DNA of 31,631 bases, taken from Chara braunii. Its lineage: Eukaryota; Streptophyta; Charophyceae; Charales; Characeae. The stretch covers positions 2,476,706 to 2,508,336 of the forward strand of contig BFEA01000049.1 of NCBI GenBank assembly GCA_003427395.1, in the 5' to 3' direction. Shown one piece after another: positions 29,189-31,631 of the stretch (its first letter is position 1; the number at the start of each line of letters is the position of its first letter). The position numbers were made by a program, and so were the translations under genes. A model generated the notes under the pieces. That model was given only the letters and a program-made list of their open reading frames with translations, was not told the origin of the DNA and did not search any database.

Positions 29189-29949
29189 AAGCTACAACAC
29201 TGCGCATAATCTGCACTAGGTCACACTCGTTGCCTACCTCAGCACAGTGCACAGACCGATTTAAAACAAATAAAATATTTAATCGGTGGCTATGTCAGAG
29301 TCTATACATTTCGGTCCAACGGGTAAGTTCAGATTCCTACAAACGAAACTATTTTTAATTAAGTAGTCCACAGACAGAAAGCAGATTTCTACCTAATGCT
29401 GTCTGTCAGATGTCAATGGTTGTACATCTTGACTAATCAAAACAAAAATAGAATCGTTTGTGGGACTGTTGGCAGAATGGGATTTTTCCCGAACTTATCA
29501 CCTGGAATCTACCCCTTCCTCAGCTCTTCCTGATTGTCACTTGACGTCAGTGTCCCTGAGCCATCCAGATAGCGTGGGTCTCTAAAGGTGTGCACACGGC
29601 CCACCCCTGTGTCCGGAGTCTATGCTGAGCCAACCAGCCCTGCACAATGTTTACCCTCGCGTGCAGCGAGCCTTAAACCGACCAATTGGCTGATCAAGAG
29701 GCGTTTAAGGACGACCCCTGAAGTCCTTAGGAATTATTTACCGTCGCAGACATGACGGCGATCACAACCAGTGGAAGGTAACCCCGCCGGTGCTTATTTA
29801 TAGACACCCGGTACTTGTCTTCCCTGTAGGACTGGCCTGCCCCTCATAACCCATCTATCAGCGCAGCAGGCAGACAAAGGACAAAGCAGCAAAGCATGCG
29901 TGCTCTACTCCCAGTGAGGTTGGCATGGTGTGGCATATTGCGTAGCCAC
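29189..29949 (-). mobile_element. Putative 5' LTR and leader of element A
   Basis: This 760-base non-coding stretch lies immediately upstream of gag, where the 5' LTR, primer-binding site and leader should be. On the minus strand TATAAATA (29802-29795) is a good TATA box. I could not define LTR ends (TG...CA) or a tRNA primer-binding site by eye, and with the 3' LTR absent there is no second copy to compare. Confidence 0.5.
29335..29465. repeat. Foldback element inside the element A leader
   Basis: The 22-base ends (29335-29356 and 29444-29465) are reverse complements with about three mismatches. ACAGACAG (29370-29377) pairs with CTGTCTGT (29399-29406) inside. The whole 131-base segment can fold as one imperfect hairpin. 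Confidence 0.65.
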
Positions 29950-30211
29950 ACGGGCCCTGCAGGGCCCGTCTCCGACATTCAGCCTAAAAGCCTAAAACTT
30001 AGGGCTTACAGGCCCCGTTCGTTTCACCCTGGATGCTGAAAAACGAGGGCCTGCAGGCCCTACCCCGTTTCAGCCTATTTCTGGGTCTTTTCAGACCCAG
30101 AGTTTTCAGCCTGAAACGGAGGGCCATTTTCAGGCCCTCATTGTTTCGACCTGCCCCTAAGACTCAGGCACGTAAACAGGGATGCGGAACAGGCCAGAAA
30201 TAGCCTGTTCC
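29950..30211. repeat. Cluster of GC-rich palindromes between the two retroelements
   Basis: It contains a perfect 20-bp palindrome centred on CTGCAG (29950-29969) and GGGCCTGCAGGCCC (30047-30060). CCGTTTCAG (30065-30073) pairs with CTGAAACGG (30111-30119), enclosing CTGGGTCT/AGACCCAG (30081-30100). GAGGGCC/GGCCCTC (30119-30139) and GGAACAGGC/GCCTGTTCC (30186-30211) follow. The content and style match the left-end hairpin cluster, and GGCTTACAGGCCC is shared with about 1093-1105. Confidence 0.85.
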
Positions 30212-30219
30212 TCACGAGT

Positions 30220-30831
30220 TTGAGCAGGAGCTGCAGCTGCAGCCCCTGCCTCCCTTCGGCAGGCTCAGGAGGCACACCCGTGGCGACGCTCGATTTGGAC
30301 TTATCATTTCCACATCTGCGGCGTGAGTTCTACAACAGGTCATGCGTCGCTCTCAGCCTCGCACTTGGTGATCGCGAGCAGTACAACACTTTCGCAGAGA
30401 TCATCAACAAGGCGAGAGAGCTCATCAAGACTAACAAGCCGGCTGCACACGAGAAGTCCACGTGGCAGCCAACCTATGTGGAGAAGGTACGAACTGGTCC
30501 GCGACAGCAGCAGTTCGCTGCAGTCCAGTCGGACAGTGGAGATAACCCAACAGCCACTCCAGCATCAAGTGACGGAGATCAGGTGGCTGCTGTCCAGCCG
30601 CGAAGCAACAACAAGTCCCGCAACAATGGGAAGGCGAAATCCGCATCGCAGGCAGGAAATGGACAGCCAGGACAATTTCCATGGGTCAAGTTTGGCTTGA
30701 CTGAGGCGGAGTACAAGGTCCGCGACCGCTACGGCAGCTGCTATTGGTGCAACAGCACCAAGCACAAGACCTCCCTGTGCCAAGATCAGGGCAAGGAGGA
30801 TGTGCGACCCCGCCTGAGCTCGGGAAACTGA
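30220..30831 (+). CDS. gag: Ty3/gypsy Gag, C-terminal part (element B)
   Basis: A 203-codon frame. The first 30 or so residues (MSRSCSCSPCLPSAG) come from the palindrome-rich flank and are probably not original Gag. From about residue 31 the sequence is Gag-like: LRREFYNRSCVALSLALGD, then EIINKARELIKTNKPAAHEK. A long Gln/Ser/Asn-rich linker follows (about residues 90-150), then a CCHC zinc knuckle CYWCNSTKHKTSLC, spacing C-X2-C-X4-H-X4-C, that would bind element RNA. Usual Gag proteins of this group have a longer N-terminal half, so this one is truncated. The ATG at 30220 is simply the first in frame; I do not claim it is used. The stop TGA at 30829-30831 immediately follows the frameshift heptamer. 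Confidence 0.8.
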   Translation: MSRSCSCSPCLPSAGSGGTPVATLDLDLSFPHLRREFYNRSCVALSLALGDREQYNTFAEIINKARELIKTNKPAAHEKSTWQPTYVEKVRTGPRQQQFAAVQSDSGDNPTATPASSDGDQVAAVQPRSNNKSRNNGKAKSASQAGNGQPGQFPWVKFGLTEAEYKVRDRYGSCYWCNSTKHKTSLCQDQGKEDVRPRLSSGN

Positions 30832-30870
30832 GCTCCGCGGAAGGTGAGGCGACTCCACCTTCTACTCCGC
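30822..30870 (+). promoter_or_regulatory. gag-pol -1 ribosomal frameshift signal (element B)
   Basis: The heptamer GGGAAAC (30822-30828) is in gag phase as G GGA AAC and is followed directly by the gag stop TGA. A one-base backward slip reads GGG AAA CTG AGC and continues open through pol. After an 8-base spacer (30829-30836), GCGG AAGGTG (30837-30846) pairs with CACCTT (30856-30861) and, past a 5-base bulge, CCGC (30867-30870). The loop is 9 bases. GGGAAAC is the same slippery heptamer used by the mammalian gypsy-derived gene PEG10. Confidence 0.85.
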
Positions 30871-31631
30871 CAAATTCGGCCGCCTTGCTAGCGGCCTCCT
30901 GCACATCTGGGGAGGATGCGAATGTCGCAAGTCCTCGGTATACTTACGAGGATTATGCTGTCCACTTGGTTCCACCGCTGGACCAACCGCTCCACGTGCA
31001 ACAGTCCACCGCATGCACGGTTTCATCACCACCGGCAACCGATTCGGCAGCTTCGCCGCAATCTATCGTCGGGGACTCGANGTCATGGTCAAGACTTGAA
31101 GAGCTCGACCCGTTGACGTTCACGGACTTCAAGTGGATGCCCGTTCCCTCGANCGGACGATTGCCGAAACCGCATTGCAATGTGCTAATGGCACAACTGC
31201 GGGACTACTTGCACACTGCAGTACCAGCTCCGTTGATGGACGCCGGAGCAGAGATTGTCAACCTTCACGCTTACGTCGCGAAGATCGACCGCGAGTTCAA
31301 GACGCAACGGTACGACGACATCGACGCACCATTGCTATACATACGCATTCAGATTGGAGACGCAACCNGCAATGCCTTGATCGATTGCGGAGCATCTCGC
31401 AACTACATCAGCCAGGACTTCATGGTACGCGCCGGCCTTGGCCCACGTGTCCGGAGGAAGTCCCAGCCTACGCAAGTCACTCTGGCAGACGGTCATACGC
31501 ACAAGTCCATCGACCGGTGCATTGATGCCGTCCCAGTGTACTTCGCCCCTCACGCAAATGAGGCGGTGTCCTTTGACATTCTGGACACCAAATTCGACAT
31601 GATCTTGGGCATGTCATGGCTGCGAAGCAAG
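30822..31631 (+). CDS. pol: Ty3/gypsy Pol, protease region, incomplete at window edge (element B)
   Basis: The frame has no start codon at its beginning and is reached by -1 frameshift from gag. It stays open for 270 codons to the last base. A low-complexity linker rich in Pro/Ser/Ala (about residues 1-85) is followed by WSRLEELDPLTFTDFKWMP and a region with PHCNVLMAQLRDYL. The retropepsin domain includes LLYIRIQIGD, the active-site segment LIDCGASRNYIS (Asp near residue 188, bases 31383-31385) and FDMILGMSWLRSK, the ILG-type motif near the protease C-terminus. The active-site triplet is Asp-Cys-Gly rather than Asp-Thr/Ser-Gly. Reverse transcriptase, RNase H and integrase would follow outside the window. 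Two N-containing codons cannot be translated and a third is adjacent. Confidence 0.88.

Larger units (their letters stand above)
30220..31631 (+). mobile_element. Ty3/gypsy retrotransposon, right part beyond window (element B)
   Basis: Gag C-terminal region, zinc knuckle, -1 frameshift signal and the protease region of Pol lie in order, and the pol frame is still open at the window edge. Gag homology starts only near 30310 after the palindrome cluster, so the 5' end is truncated or rearranged. Three Ns (31081, 31153, 31368) are in the pol part. The element is better preserved than element A: no stop or frameshift is seen in pol over 270 codons. Confidence 0.88.

Overview
This is a eukaryotic, plant-type nuclear window made almost entirely of repeats. 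I see no intact host protein-coding gene. A streptophyte green alga, possibly Chara, is my best guess. That rests on the Ty3/gypsy Gag and Pol sequences at the right end, which resemble charophyte elements as I remember them, and on three U6 snRNA-derived sequences. No database search was made, so the organism call is tentative. The 898-base N gap and the isolated Ns show a draft assembly.

Left third (1-10.5 kb): a CT/CA microsatellite is followed by a TATA-like box and a complete hammerhead ribozyme at 171-229 (+). A dense run of short perfect hairpins follows to about 1020 and contains a 5'-truncated U6 copy. Further right are a foldback element (2300-2446), a diverged U6-like sequence (3766-3859, -), more hairpins (4.7-5.5 kb), a tandem repeat of about 122 bp with alternating unit types (5.77-6.35 kb), and a satellite of about 180 bp whose units each carry a small hairpin (8.16-9.06 kb).

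Middle (10.5-20 kb): two dimeric tRNA-derived SINE-like units on the minus strand (11.5-11.76 and 13.65-13.88 kb), a tRNA pseudogene, the assembly gap, and a poly(A)-tailed U6 retropseudogene (16.27-16.40 kb). From 17.0 to 19.4 kb there is a family of dispersed repeat fragments carrying three more hammerhead-related sequences on the minus strand. One of these keeps the conserved core, one has a mutated core and one is a 5' half.

Right third (20-31.6 kb): repeat units of about 133 bp with TCCGGA-rich blocks, a large imperfect inverted repeat (20.7-21.27 kb), and a complex tandem array (22.05-23.09 kb). A degraded Ty3/gypsy element (element A, minus strand, 29.19 to 25.95 kb) and a second Ty3/gypsy element (element B, plus strand, 30.2 kb to the window end) are separated by a putative LTR/leader region and a cluster of GC-rich palindromes. 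In both elements gag and pol overlap in the -1 frame at the same slippery heptamer, GGGAAAC. In both it is followed by an 8-nt spacer and a predicted stem-loop. This is good sequence evidence for programmed -1 frameshifting in each.

The two strongest biological signals are the hammerhead-bearing repeat family and the matching gag-pol frameshift sites.
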